Origin: Gammaproteobacteria bacterium UBA7449
GTDB taxonomy: Bacteria; Pseudomonadota; Gammaproteobacteria; Pseudomonadales; Pseudohongiellaceae
NCBI GenBank assembly: GCA_002477465.1
Contig: DLPV01000043.1
Location: 1 to 29,699 of the forward strand
Length of the DNA: 29,699 bases
Reading direction: 5' to 3'
Of the stretch, positions 1 to 8,245 are shown piece after piece. The position numbers and the translations under genes were made by a program. A model generated the notes under the pieces. The model was not told the origin of the DNA. It saw only the letters and a list, made by a program, of their open reading frames with translations, and searched no databases. How positions within the stretch are numbered: position 1 is the first letter of the stretch; each line of letters opens with the position of its first letter.

Positions 1-64
1 TTACTGCGATTACCGCCGAGCGGGAAGACAGGCGGGTATTGCTGCTCGTGCCATGAATATTTGA
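1..64 (+). other. Possible 3' end of a + strand gene entering from the left
   Basis: Two frames are open at the left edge. One ends in TGA at 54-56 (last residues RRVLLLVP) and the other in TGA at 62-64 (last residues ARAMNI). Too little is present to choose between them or name a product. The reason to expect a gene end here is the strong rho-independent terminator about 55 nt downstream, which points the same way. The remainder up to the first full gene at 328 holds only that terminator and a weak promoter candidate. Confidence 0.3.
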
Positions 65-114
65 GGCACTGCCTCATAAAGTCTCCTCGACGCACTAAAA
101 TGTGCAACCATTTG

Positions 115-149
115 GCCGACTTAACCTTTGTTAAGTTGGCTTTTTTTTT
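115..149 (+). terminator. Rho-independent terminator
   Basis: An 11-bp inverted repeat (115-125 with 130-140, GCCGACTTAAC against GTTAAGTTGGC, one G-T wobble) closes a four-base loop. Nine consecutive T follow at 141-149. The U-tract is on the + strand side, so it terminates the gene entering from the left and isolates the 328 gene from upstream transcription. Confidence 0.85.
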
Positions 150-165
150 GCGATTTATCGGGAAC

Positions 166-194
166 TTATAAGAACAATCAAGTTTCTATAGAAT
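166..194 (+). promoter_or_regulatory. Weak sigma70-like promoter candidate
   Basis: TAGAAT at 189-194 matches the -10 consensus at five of six positions. TTATAA lies 17 nt upstream at 166-171 but is a poor -35. It sits between the terminator and the serine hydrolase gene, where a promoter is expected. The assignment is by eye only. Confidence 0.3.
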
Positions 195-327
195 ACGGCA
201 GTCCGTACGGCGAGGTGCTCAAGACTGCGCATGAGCAGAATTGGCCGTGAACCGAAAGCAGGAAGTTAAAAAAATAAACAGGCTTTAAGGCCGTCAGGCT
301 AGCACAAGGACCCATCCGATAGTTTCC

Positions 328-1494
328 GTGTTGCACTTTAATTCACCCAAGCAGCGCCGCCTGTTCGCAGCACTATTCTGCGTGGTATTGCTGTGTCTCC
401 CGGGCCCGGTAGGGGCAGATGACTGGATAGATACCTCGCACCTCAACTATGACTTCACCGAGTACGTGAACTGGCTGGATGCGCAGTTGCGAGAAAAGAA
501 GATTCCCGGTGCTGCGCTGGCAATTGTTTCCCGGGAAGGCATCATGCACCTGCAAACCTGGGGTGTACGCCGGGCCAATGAGCCTGCACCGATTACAACC
601 GACTCCATTTTTCGTATTGCTTCCATGTCCAAGACTTTTGCCGGTGCGGCTGCATCCCTTTTGGTTGACCAGAATCTGCAGTCGTGGGACACCCGCATTA
701 CAGACCTGTTTCCTAATATGCGCTTGGGAAATGGCGCCAGCTATCAGTCAATCACTCTCAAGCAGGTTGCCAGTCACTCCACCGGTTTAATGCCACACTC
801 TTATTCCAATTTGCTGGATGACGGTGTGAGTTATGACCGCATCAAAGACAAGTTTGCGGATATTCCGGCTGTGTGTAAGCCGGGCCAGTGCTATGGTTAT
901 CAAAACGTCGTGTTCTCGCTGATCGCTGATGTGGTGGAGCAGAGCACTGGGGACAGCTATGCGCGCTACGTCGAGGAACACATATTTCGTCCACTGGGTA
1001 TGGCATCTGCCAGTGTCGGTCTGGAGGCCTACGAGAATGACCCCAATGCGACGTCACCCCATCGGCTGCGGCGCGGTAGTTGGCGGGTAACCACAACGAA
1101 TCCTGCCTATTATTCCGCGGCACCCGCCGCTGGGATCAATGCCAGTGTCTATGATATGACCATGTGGCTGCGAGCCAATCTTGGTGCTTTTCCCGAGTTA
1201 TTTGGCGAAGACTTTCTTTCGCAGCTGCACGAACCGGTAATTTCAACGCCCTACGGCAGCTATTTCAATCGTTGGAATGGGCTGGAAAAAGCTTACTATG
1301 GCATTGGCTGGCGAGTTTTTGATTTGGCTGGCATGCGCGTTATTCACCACGGTGGGGGCGTGCGTGGTTACCGTTCTGAAATGGCGTTTTCGCCAGAAGC
1401 AAATATTGGTATGGTGCTGCTACTGAATGCAGAGTCCAATGCCGCCAATGACGTTATCCCTGAGTTCTTCAATCACCTCACCAACAAACGCTGA
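328..1494 (+). CDS. Exported class C beta-lactamase-fold serine hydrolase
   Basis: A 388-aa protein of the Beta-lactamase (PF00144) family, which includes class C beta-lactamases, penicillin-binding esterases and D-aminopeptidases. A signal peptide covers about residues 1-30 and ends in VGA. The catalytic triad of motifs is complete: SMSK at 99-102 (acylated serine and lysine), YQN at 191-193 and HHGG at 340-343 in place of KTG. The start is a GTG with AAGGA about 17 nt upstream, which is longer than usual, so a TTG one codon later or a slightly different start is possible. nfsA follows 18 nt downstream on the same strand, suggesting co-transcription. The substrate cannot be read from sequence; family members are often esterases or peptidases rather than resistance enzymes. 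Confidence 0.9.
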   Translation: MLHFNSPKQRRLFAALFCVVLLCLPGPVGADDWIDTSHLNYDFTEYVNWLDAQLREKKIPGAALAIVSREGIMHLQTWGVRRANEPAPITTDSIFRIASMSKTFAGAAASLLVDQNLQSWDTRITDLFPNMRLGNGASYQSITLKQVASHSTGLMPHSYSNLLDDGVSYDRIKDKFADIPAVCKPGQCYGYQNVVFSLIADVVEQSTGDSYARYVEEHIFRPLGMASASVGLEAYENDPNATSPHRLRRGSWRVTTTNPAYYSAAPAAGINASVYDMTMWLRANLGAFPELFGEDFLSQLHEPVISTPYGSYFNRWNGLEKAYYGIGWRVFDLAGMRVIHHGGGVRGYRSEMAFSPEANIGMVLLLNAESNAANDVIPEFFNHLTNKR

Positions 1495-1512
1495 TCGCTG
1501 AAGGAAAATGCC

Positions 1513-2250
1513 ATGAGTTCAGTAATCGACTTGCTGAAGTCGCACCGTAGTATTCGCAAATTCAAGCCTGAGCCTATTGCAGCAGAACTGCTGCAATCCC
1601 TGTTTGAGGCGGGGCAGGCTGCAGCAACTTCCAGTTTCCTGCAGGGATCAACCATCATTCGTGTGACCGACCCTGCTAATCGCAGCAAGCTTGCTGAACT
1701 GGCTGGTAATCAGAAATATGTTGAAATGGCAGCAGAGTTCCTGGTGTTCTGTGCCGACCTTAAGCGGGCAGGAAACTACTGTGATGCCTATGACAAACCC
1801 TTTGAGGGTGATTTCACTGAGCATTTCATCATTGCCACGGTGGATGTCGCGTTAATGGCCCAGAGCCTGGTCACCGCAGCCGAGTCGGTCGATCTAGGTA
1901 TTTGCTACATCGGAGGCCTCCGTAATAATCCAGGTCCGGTGTCGGAGCTGCTGCAGTTGCCGAAGGGCGTGTATCCTGTGTTTGGACTGTGCCTGGGTTA
2001 TCCTGACCAGGACCCTGAAGTGAAGCCTCGACTCCCTGTCCCGGTCGTAGTGAAGCAAGATGTGTATAACGAGGAAGGTGACCAGGAAAGTATTGCCGAC
2101 TATGACGAGTCGATACGCGAGTATTATCGCACTCGAACCGGGGGTGGGCATGGTATTAGCTGGAGCGAGCAGGTGGCGACCCTTTTATCGGAAAAATCCA
2201 GGCCACACATGCGGGAGTTTCTAGCCGGGCAAGGCTTTAAGTTCAAATAA
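1513..2250 (+). CDS. nfsA: Oxygen-insensitive NAD(P)H nitroreductase, NfsA family
   Basis: A 245-aa cytoplasmic flavoprotein expected to bind FMN and reduce nitroaromatics, quinones or flavins with NADPH. HRSIRKF at 11-17 is the N-terminal FMN-phosphate loop. The segment with SSFLQGSTIIRVTD, the CYIGGLRNN stretch, FGLCLGYP and the C-terminal SRPHM all match the E. coli NfsA pattern in order, and the length agrees (about 240 aa). The ATG has AAGGA seven nt upstream, a clear ribosome binding site. It lies 18 nt after the serine hydrolase and probably shares its transcript. The family assignment is secure; the physiological substrate is not known. Confidence 0.93.
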   Translation: MSSVIDLLKSHRSIRKFKPEPIAAELLQSLFEAGQAAATSSFLQGSTIIRVTDPANRSKLAELAGNQKYVEMAAEFLVFCADLKRAGNYCDAYDKPFEGDFTEHFIIATVDVALMAQSLVTAAESVDLGICYIGGLRNNPGPVSELLQLPKGVYPVFGLCLGYPDQDPEVKPRLPVPVVVKQDVYNEEGDQESIADYDESIREYYRTRTGGGHGISWSEQVATLLSEKSRPHMREFLAGQGFKFK

Positions 2251-2361
2251 AGTCTAAGGCATTCAGTGACAGACCGGACAATTGGGTATGGACGACACGC
2301 AGTAATTGGTCGATCAGACCTCCATTGCGTAGGCTGGAATAGCTTAGGCAATAGCCAGCGC

Positions 2362-2856
2362 TTAGTTGGGTACAACCGATTCGCTGCGGTACGACCCAGT
2401 GTCAGGTAACACCTCGACTTTGCCTGCTGACTCAAGCTCTATTGTTTCTGAAGGGGAAATGGCGCCGTCTCCAAACGCAAATTTAAATTCACCATTCACC
2501 AATCCGCGGCGGTCATCGGTCACCGACCACTGTGCGATATAGTAGGCTGAATCCGGTAGCTCGCTTGGAATGGGTAGTACAAAATTATTGTTCTTTAATT
2601 CCGGATCGTAGACGAAACCGATATTGATCCACTCACCCTCTGCAGAATACAGCGCAAGTTTCAGTAATCTCACATCGACCCTGAAGCTCATTGTGATCAT
2701 GCGCGGTGCTTGATTAAGCACCGAATCATCCTTGGGAAACGTTACGCCGGGGGTAAGAATGCCATGGCTGTGTTGGGCCAGAGCCGGCACCGCAGCACAG
2801 CTTAAGATGCCCGCAGCGAGGGCAGAGAGCAGGAGGCGTTGAATTCTCTGGGTCAT
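2362..2856 (-). CDS. Exported CopC-fold protein lacking the usual copper residues
   Basis: A 164-aa secreted protein. The signal peptide ends near residue 28 (PALAQ), so the mature chain begins close to HSHG. The body resembles the CopC domain (PF04234), a small periplasmic beta-barrel for copper carriage: a beta strand with PRMITMSF, then VRLLKLALY, LPIPSE and the closing QWSVTD...GEFKFAFG. In canonical CopC the Cu(II) site uses the N-terminal His and a D-x-H in the loop before the last strand. Here that loop reads TDDRRG, so the His is absent, while the N-terminal HSH remains. It is clearly paralogous to the + strand gene at 3911. A thioesterase lies 123 nt upstream on the same strand. A structural or non-copper role is possible. 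Confidence 0.7.
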   Translation of the reverse strand: MTQRIQRLLLSALAAGILSCAAVPALAQHSHGILTPGVTFPKDDSVLNQAPRMITMSFRVDVRLLKLALYSAEGEWINIGFVYDPELKNNNFVLPIPSELPDSAYYIAQWSVTDDRRGLVNGEFKFAFGDGAISPSETIELESAGKVEVLPDTGSYRSESVVPN

Positions 2857-2979
2857 AACGTTATTTATTAATCGAGCTTAGTTCGTGATAGCCTTTAATT
2901 CTAGCGTCTTGAGGCATCTGTTCATAGTCCGTGAGCTCGCGTTACTCGAAACATAGATTTGAATGCCAGTACCTAAAAA

Positions 2980-3786
2980 TCAGGGGCGCGGTGAATCGAA
3001 GTACACCATGCATTGGCGAGTCAAAGCACATAGCTGTCCCGCTTCATCAAATATCTTTCCAGATTGCTGGGTATAACCGTTTGCTGCTGCTTCAGTGATG
3101 AACTGCAGGTGAAACCATTCGCTGTTGATCTTGTCTGGGGTTTGCACAAATTCCAGCGCCCAGGTCAACGAACTGGAGGGAACCGGTGGCTTGTCAAAAT
3201 GAGAGAGGATCACGGGTGGTGGAATGTCGGCAATAGCCACCAGTTTCTCTACCGGAAACTGGGGTAGTTCAACCTGATGTTTTACCCAAAGGCTAAGATC
3301 GCGAGCGGCGTGTCCAGAGAACGGCATGCCAGGACTGGTCCAGTAACCGTCGAAGTAACCCAGGAAAGCCGGTTGTCGTTTCGCATATCGAGTGAAGTTG
3401 ACGCCCTGGTCTCGTGGCGGAGGCTCTGCGCTTGCGGCCGGTACCTCGAGTCCAGGTCGATCAATCCCAAACACTCCCATAGCCTGCAGGCAGATCTGGT
3501 CGTCCGAATAAACCTCTCCGACTAACTGGGTCACGTTACGACCTTGCCGCTGAATTTTGGCTTTGACCTGCACTTTGCCCGGTGGCAGAGGTGCTATGAA
3601 AGATACCATCAGAGCGCGCATGGGAATATCGGTAGAAACTAGTTTACGCATGGCGGTCACGGCAAAGGCTGCAGCGAGGCCACCGAAGGCTGAACGACCC
3701 TGTGACCAGGCTTCAGAAAAATGCGTGGTGTTATCTCTGCTGCGCTCCAGCTCTTCCAGTATCGAGGAAAAATCTGACTGATCCAT
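2980..3786 (-). CDS. Acyl-CoA thioesterase-like double-hotdog protein
   Basis: A 268-aa cytoplasmic protein resembling the TesB/4HBT_3 thioesterase family, with two hotdog domains in tandem. The N-terminal hotdog carries WSQGRSAFGGLAAA (about 28-41), the hotdog helix with Gly-Gly typical of this family, followed by VSFIAPLPPG. The second carries SSSLTWALEFV and EWFHLQF, and ends with a strand containing LCALTRQ. Length fits the family. The ATG has GGAAAG about nine nt upstream. It lies between two CopC-fold paralogs and is divergent from the second, so shared regulation of the two transcripts is possible. Substrate chain length is not predictable. Confidence 0.8.
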   Translation of the reverse strand: MDQSDFSSILEELERSRDNTTHFSEAWSQGRSAFGGLAAAFAVTAMRKLVSTDIPMRALMVSFIAPLPPGKVQVKAKIQRQGRNVTQLVGEVYSDDQICLQAMGVFGIDRPGLEVPAASAEPPPRDQGVNFTRYAKRQPAFLGYFDGYWTSPGMPFSGHAARDLSLWVKHQVELPQFPVEKLVAIADIPPPVILSHFDKPPVPSSSLTWALEFVQTPDKINSEWFHLQFITEAAANGYTQQSGKIFDEAGQLCALTRQCMVYFDSPRP

Positions 3787-3910
3787 AAGACTACTTTCCG
3801 GGGTTATGAGATTCGTTATGCCTGTGTGTTAGGGGGTTGTTGAGCAACAGACTATGGTATTCTAAGGCTATCAATAAATATCTGTTTTTAGCTTGTGTGG
3901 TCGCCTGACT

Positions 3911-4549
3911 ATGGCCATTAGTTTCGAAAAAGTCCCAGTTGGTGGAAAAAATTTCCCGTCCGGGCTTATTTTAGTTCTGGCAATATCTGCCCCTTTGCAG
4001 TTTGCCTGGGCGCAGCCTATGGCAGCGCCTGAATTTTCCTATACCCAGGCCAGCGAAGAGCTGTTGAGCCAAATGCTCACCGCGCCGGGTAATGACGAAG
4101 TGCTCAGTACGGCACCCGCGGAATTGAATATCCAGTTTCCACGTGCGGTGCGACTGGTCAAGCTAACGCTCCGCAATGAAACTCGAGACTGGGTAGATAT
4201 CGAATTCCGCTATGACCCTCGACCCGGCCAGCGCTATAGCTTGCCACTGCCGCAGCTCGGCAGCGCCAAGTATTATACCGTGGATTGGGCTATTCTCGGA
4301 GTTAATGACCAGCTAATTCGCGGCAGTTTCAGCTTCGCATTTGGTCCTGATGCCAGGGCGCCTTCGTTTCACAAAGCAGCGGAAGAGCTGTTGATGCAGA
4401 AGCGCTATGGTGATCCAAGCATTCAATATGTAGCGCCACCTCGCACACAAATAATCATCGATCAAGAACCGCGCCGTTTCGATCCGCCCTTCACAATAGA
4501 CCTGAACCCACAGGATCCTCCTGCTAGCGCGCCCAATAACGACAACTAG
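3911..4549 (+). CDS. Second exported CopC-fold paralog with proline-rich tail
   Basis: About 212 aa from the chosen ATG; the frame also opens at a TTG at 3893, but the ATG gives a normal signal peptide ending AWA near residue 35. The mature protein starts with QPMAAP and has no N-terminal His. Its central domain aligns with the 2362-2856 product: VRLVKLTLRNETRDWVDIEF against VRLLKLALYSAEGEWINIGF, then LPLPQ, YYTVDWAI and GSFSFAFG. The CopC copper His of the last loop is missing here too (VNDQLIR). About 65 residues follow the domain, rich in Pro, Asp and Asn. It is transcribed divergently from the thioesterase. CopC fold is likely and copper binding doubtful. Confidence 0.68.
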   Translation: MAISFEKVPVGGKNFPSGLILVLAISAPLQFAWAQPMAAPEFSYTQASEELLSQMLTAPGNDEVLSTAPAELNIQFPRAVRLVKLTLRNETRDWVDIEFRYDPRPGQRYSLPLPQLGSAKYYTVDWAILGVNDQLIRGSFSFAFGPDARAPSFHKAAEELLMQKRYGDPSIQYVAPPRTQIIIDQEPRRFDPPFTIDLNPQDPPASAPNNDN

Positions 4550-4650
4550 GTTAGTGATTCTGTACCAACTATTGGGCTTTAGATCGCGGTCAATGCCGAG
4601 ATTTAGCGCGCAAATATAATTGAGAAGGTGAATTTTAAAGAAACAAAAAA

Positions 4651-4672
4651 GGGGGCTCGATGCCCCCTTTTT
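4651..4672. terminator. Bidirectional rho-independent terminator
   Basis: GGGGGC at 4651-4656 pairs with GCCCCC at 4662-4667 around a five-base loop. T5 follows on the + strand and A6 precedes it, so both strands have a U-tract. It sits between the convergent genes ending at 4549 (+) and 4710 (-) and probably serves both. Confidence 0.85.
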
Positions 4673-4709
4673 CTATGTCGTGTTATTTCTGCTATCGCAG
4701 TGCTCGCTG

Positions 4710-5648
4710 TTACTCAGAAACGTGCACGGTGACATAGCCGTCGTGGTAGAGGCCGCCATCATCAGCGCGTGCCCATAGCACATAAGTGCCTGGCTCATCG
4801 AAGGACACTTCAACTTCATACAGTCCATCCTCTGGTACCTCTGGTGGCAGCCACAAGGCGCCCCAGGGAGAGTTTGCAGAGGTGCGGGTGTCTTCCCACG
4901 GTTTTGGGTAAGGCGGATCGAAGGTGGCATTGCCCTCGCCACGATAGACGTTCCATGACAGGAACAATCCGTTGACCTTGCCGACTGTGACTCTGGAGGG
5001 CGGGCGTTGCATCCGACTCATCAAATAATCAGAAGTGATGGTCGACTCGCGTCGGGCCTTAGGTAGACCGTCATCCCACACATGGGTAACGAGCTTGATC
5101 GGTTCACCCACGCGCGCGACCCGAACCCGGTCCCCTTGCACGGTAACCACCGGTGGTACATTTGCACGTGATTCCGGGCTGCTCGTGCCAGCACCCAGGG
5201 ATCCGGTTTCCGATGCGATTACCATATTGTCTACCAGGTAGTCCTGTCGCAACGTGGCGTAGGCCTTGCGTTCAGCACCATTCACGTTAAGCGTCCAGAC
5301 TAACTCACGGTCCCCCCAGTCGGCCGGCACCGTCACTTCGAAATGGAAACGATTGCGCCGCGGCAAAAAGTGAGTGGGCTGTCCCTGATCCGCCTCGCCG
5401 GGTGAGAAAAAATTGTTCTCACCCACAGGCACGGACGGTTCTTCTTCCCAGTTTTCGTTCATGTAACCAAACATAAAACTGAAAGTCCCATCCGGGTTTG
5501 GACGCCAGCCTTCAAATGCCGGCTCCACATGCTGTCCTGAGCGATAGCTCTGCGCAGTCACTGCCGCGGGCATCACCAGTAAAACACAGGTCAGCAGAGT
5601 CGCAAATGTTCCCGCAAGTCTGCCTAGTCCAATTTTCATTCCGTACAT
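4710..5648 (-). CDS. Secreted protein of unknown function paired with the copper monooxygenase
   Basis: A 312-aa exported protein; the signal peptide ends near residue 32 (VTAQ). I do not recognise a named family. The C-terminal 50 residues look like an all-beta Ig/PKD-type domain (DGLYEVEVSF, GTYVLWARADDGGLYHDG). The middle holds short beta-rich stretches (FHFEVTVPADWGDRELVWTL) suggesting a second sandwich domain. Trp, Pro and Asp are abundant. The start ATG at 5648 has GAGGA six nt upstream, better placed than the internal ATG three codons later. It lies 18 nt downstream of the monooxygenase gene on the same strand, so the two are almost certainly co-transcribed, and this protein may be its structural or substrate-delivery partner. 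Confidence 0.75.
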   Translation of the reverse strand: MYGMKIGLGRLAGTFATLLTCVLLVMPAAVTAQSYRSGQHVEPAFEGWRPNPDGTFSFMFGYMNENWEEEPSVPVGENNFFSPGEADQGQPTHFLPRRNRFHFEVTVPADWGDRELVWTLNVNGAERKAYATLRQDYLVDNMVIASETGSLGAGTSSPESRANVPPVVTVQGDRVRVARVGEPIKLVTHVWDDGLPKARRESTITSDYLMSRMQRPPSRVTVGKVNGLFLSWNVYRGEGNATFDPPYPKPWEDTRTSANSPWGALWLPPEVPEDGLYEVEVSFDEPGTYVLWARADDGGLYHDGYVTVHVSE

Positions 5649-5666
5649 TTTCTTTCCTCGGTCTAT

Positions 5667-7109
5667 TTAACCGTCGTCGGATGCAGCAGTGTTCGAATCA
5701 TCCTCGTCACTGTCTGCAATCGGCGCGACCAGTGGCGCTCCGCATAACGGGCATCCAATTACGTGATCGTTTGGTCCCAGGTTGAGCGCCTGGCGACGCT
5801 CCTCCATGGCTTCAAAGAACTGATTATCGGTCATGGTGACGCGAATACCCAGGTCAATGAACATGTTGGTCACCGAGCGATTGCCTGAGCCCTGCCAGTT
5901 ACGGGGGTCTGGCACGTTAGGGTTGGTCTCGGTGTTATTCATGTAGCCCACGATGTGCAGAATGGTGCCTTTTGGCAGCAGCGGGGCCGCCTGGTCAGCG
6001 TAAGGATAGCCGCGCACCCAATTGTGGTCATAACCAACGCAAGACAGGGTCTCGATGGTGTAGCCCCAGATCGCTTCGAGACACATGCGCTCGCCCGGGG
6101 CGTGCAGGTGAGGTTCGAAGGAGATAACCTTGGTGTGTTGATCAAGCACGGTGTAGGCGTGCAGCTCCTGGTCAGTCGTGTTGCCCTGGATACTGATATC
6201 TACGCCGTTGCCAAGGCCTATAAATGCGTTCTGGTATGCGGGCTTGTAGTCCTCATCGTGGAATGTAAAGCCGATTTCCAGGTGTCCGGTAGTATCGACG
6301 CCATTGGAGTGCAAGTGAACCGAGTCTGAGACGATCCAGGAGCCGGCGCGCAGTAGGCGACCCGCATCCTCATCAAAGATGTCCGCATTACGACCAACTT
6401 CGTGCACTGGCCAGGGAATCGCAAGGCCTGGCATGCGATCACCATTCTCATCCATTTGAGCGGTAGCCCAGATCATATGGTGGAAGATATAGCGCCCGCC
6501 GACTGTCTCTCGGCCACTACCTGAGGAAGGTACGTCATTGACTTCAATAACTTCGACCGACTTCACATAGCGATCTTCGGTCAGTCCAGTTGGTGCGGAG
6601 GGAATCTCACCCCACCAGTCCGCTGTGCCGGCCAGCTTGGTGACATTGTCCATAACTACGACCAGGTCTGGCTCACCGGCTCGCCACTTGATGCTGTCAT
6701 CGAACACCAGGGGTTCTGGCGCGTCAGCCACATCCCCCTTGGGAGTGCCGGTGCGGGCCCAGGTTGAGATCGCAGCCAGTTCGTCATCGCTCAATGAGGG
6801 ATCATCTTTGTAATCCTGGATACCGATGTCTTTCTCCATGTACCAGGGCGGCATCGCGCCTGCGCGGTCGCGAAGACCGGTTTTGTATTCGATCAGGCCA
6901 GCGTAGGGAGCAACTTGCTCGTAGGTAACCAGCGGCATCGGGCCAGCGCCATCCTCGCGGTGGCAGTTTTGGCAGCTGCGCTGCAGTATTGGCTCGATGT
7001 CCTTGTGGAAAGTGACTTCGTCTGACTGCGCGAAAACGGCCGCTGGTAATGACATCAATGCTGTCAATGCGGCAACGCTTAGCAGGGAACTCGCAGTTTT
7101 AATGCGCAT
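5667..7109 (-). CDS. Secreted cytochrome c / copper type II monooxygenase-like protein
   Basis: A 480-aa exported protein with a signal peptide to about residue 28. The N-terminal cytochrome c domain carries CQNCH at 46-50, with the likely axial Met in GAMPPW near 86. The rest resembles copper type II ascorbate-dependent monooxygenases (PHM/DBH type): HH at 210-211, HLH at 265-267, H334-x-H336 in EPHLHAPG and a Met in VGYMNN at 390 are candidate ligands for the two copper sites. A CPLC pair at 453-456 and an acidic tail close the protein. The haem domain presumably feeds electrons to copper, replacing ascorbate. GAGGAG lies eight nt before the ATG. The family is clear; the oxidised substrate is unknown. 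Confidence 0.85.
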   Translation of the reverse strand: MRIKTASSLLSVAALTALMSLPAAVFAQSDEVTFHKDIEPILQRSCQNCHREDGAGPMPLVTYEQVAPYAGLIEYKTGLRDRAGAMPPWYMEKDIGIQDYKDDPSLSDDELAAISTWARTGTPKGDVADAPEPLVFDDSIKWRAGEPDLVVVMDNVTKLAGTADWWGEIPSAPTGLTEDRYVKSVEVIEVNDVPSSGSGRETVGGRYIFHHMIWATAQMDENGDRMPGLAIPWPVHEVGRNADIFDEDAGRLLRAGSWIVSDSVHLHSNGVDTTGHLEIGFTFHDEDYKPAYQNAFIGLGNGVDISIQGNTTDQELHAYTVLDQHTKVISFEPHLHAPGERMCLEAIWGYTIETLSCVGYDHNWVRGYPYADQAAPLLPKGTILHIVGYMNNTETNPNVPDPRNWQGSGNRSVTNMFIDLGIRVTMTDNQFFEAMEERRQALNLGPNDHVIGCPLCGAPLVAPIADSDEDDSNTAASDDG

Positions 7110-7155
7110 AATTGCTACTCCTCATAGCTTTGAAACATATCTAAAAACATGACTT

Positions 7156-7183
7156 TTTAAATCGGGCAAATGCTGAATGTCCA
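7156..7183 (-). promoter_or_regulatory. Weak promoter candidate for the monooxygenase operon
   Basis: Read on the minus strand, TGGACA (7183-7178) is five of six to the -35 consensus. Sixteen nt later TTTAAA (7161-7156) is a weak -10. It sits 47-74 nt upstream of the monooxygenase start in an AT-rich gap. By-eye call only. Confidence 0.25.
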
Positions 7184-7330
7184 GAATCATCGACAAGGTA
7201 TGACTTTAACACTTTTAGCGATTCAATTGAACGTCGAAGCGGCCAAGTCGCCGAGTAAAATCAATGTCTTAACCTTCGATTTAGCTTCGATATTGCCAAA
7301 AATGATTACTGATTTTTTAAGAACAGGTGA

Positions 7331-8134
7331 TTAGCCCTCAGAATCAGCCCTGTCAGGGATCGCGGGATCATTTCCTTTGAGAAGTCGCCAAAGGTTGCTG
7401 GAGGCGAGCAAGGCCACAAAAAGGACAATCAGGCCGAAGCTAAACCACTGAATCGCATAGGATAAATTCTGGTTAATATCGGGCTGCACGGCGGCCCAGT
7501 GGCGCGTAAGAGTACCGGGCTGGTCGGCGATAATGCGAACCTGGAACGGAAACACCGATTCTCCCAGAATTTCTGAGATAATATCGATTTCCAGGCTTCG
7601 AATTCGCAGTGGCCACTGACTGGCGTCTATCTGGCTGGCAATCACCCGGGCATTGACAGGCGGCACGTAAATCTGAGCATCGACTTCCACCGCCCCCTCA
7701 ACAGGGCGCGTGAACGGTGGCGTATTCGGGGGCAAGATGCCAGTGGTCCAACCGCGATGGACCAGAACAATCTGGCCTGTGCTGTTAAGACGCAGCGGCG
7801 TAACCACGCCATAGCCGATTTGGCTGTCGAAAAACTCGGCTAACAGCAATATGGTGCGGTTGTTAAGATATTCCCCGACCAGTTTGACGTGCCGATTCTG
7901 GAGCTCGGGATTCGTCCGGTGCAGATGGCCTGCCGGAATGGTCTCGATAGGAGGCGCATTTTCCTGCAGTTCCGCCAGCAGTTCAGACTGGGCATCGACT
8001 TTCTCCGCCGCCCGGTCCAGTTGCCAAAGACCAAGACGCATAAGACTGGCTGCTGCCATCACGACGCAGGCAGCGATCATCCAGTTGATTCGAATCTGGA
8101 AACTGCCAAACTCGACTTGCTTACGTAATTCCAT
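7331..8134 (-). CDS. SURF1-family cytochrome oxidase assembly protein
   Basis: A 267-aa inner-membrane protein of the SURF1/Shy1 family, which helps haem insertion into haem-copper oxidases. It has the family layout: a transmembrane helix near the N-terminus (about 17-35, followed by LGLWQLDRA), a large periplasmic domain with GYGVVTPLRL and VLVHRGW, and a C-terminal helix (about 228-246) preceded by NLSYAIQWF, the diagnostic motif. Usually it lies beside cox genes; none is visible here. Instead two small membrane proteins lie upstream on the same strand, the nearer one 111 nt away. I am confident of the family; an oxidase partner must lie elsewhere in the genome. Confidence 0.9.
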   Translation of the reverse strand: MELRKQVEFGSFQIRINWMIAACVVMAAASLMRLGLWQLDRAAEKVDAQSELLAELQENAPPIETIPAGHLHRTNPELQNRHVKLVGEYLNNRTILLLAEFFDSQIGYGVVTPLRLNSTGQIVLVHRGWTTGILPPNTPPFTRPVEGAVEVDAQIYVPPVNARVIASQIDASQWPLRIRSLEIDIISEILGESVFPFQVRIIADQPGTLTRHWAAVQPDINQNLSYAIQWFSFGLIVLFVALLASSNLWRLLKGNDPAIPDRADSEG

Positions 8135-8245
8135 TGTTGACCAGTATGAGATGCAGTGTTCAGGACTCGCTAATTCTACGTCACCTACGATCTGATTGGG
8201 GTGCTGGATTGCTGGCAGGAGTGCGATCGTTGCGGTTTTGACAGC

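Noticed and set aside
2324..2352. Imperfect 12-bp hairpin between nfsA and the CopC-like gene, as a terminator
   Set aside because: It has two mismatches and no U-tract. It may assist termination but cannot be called.
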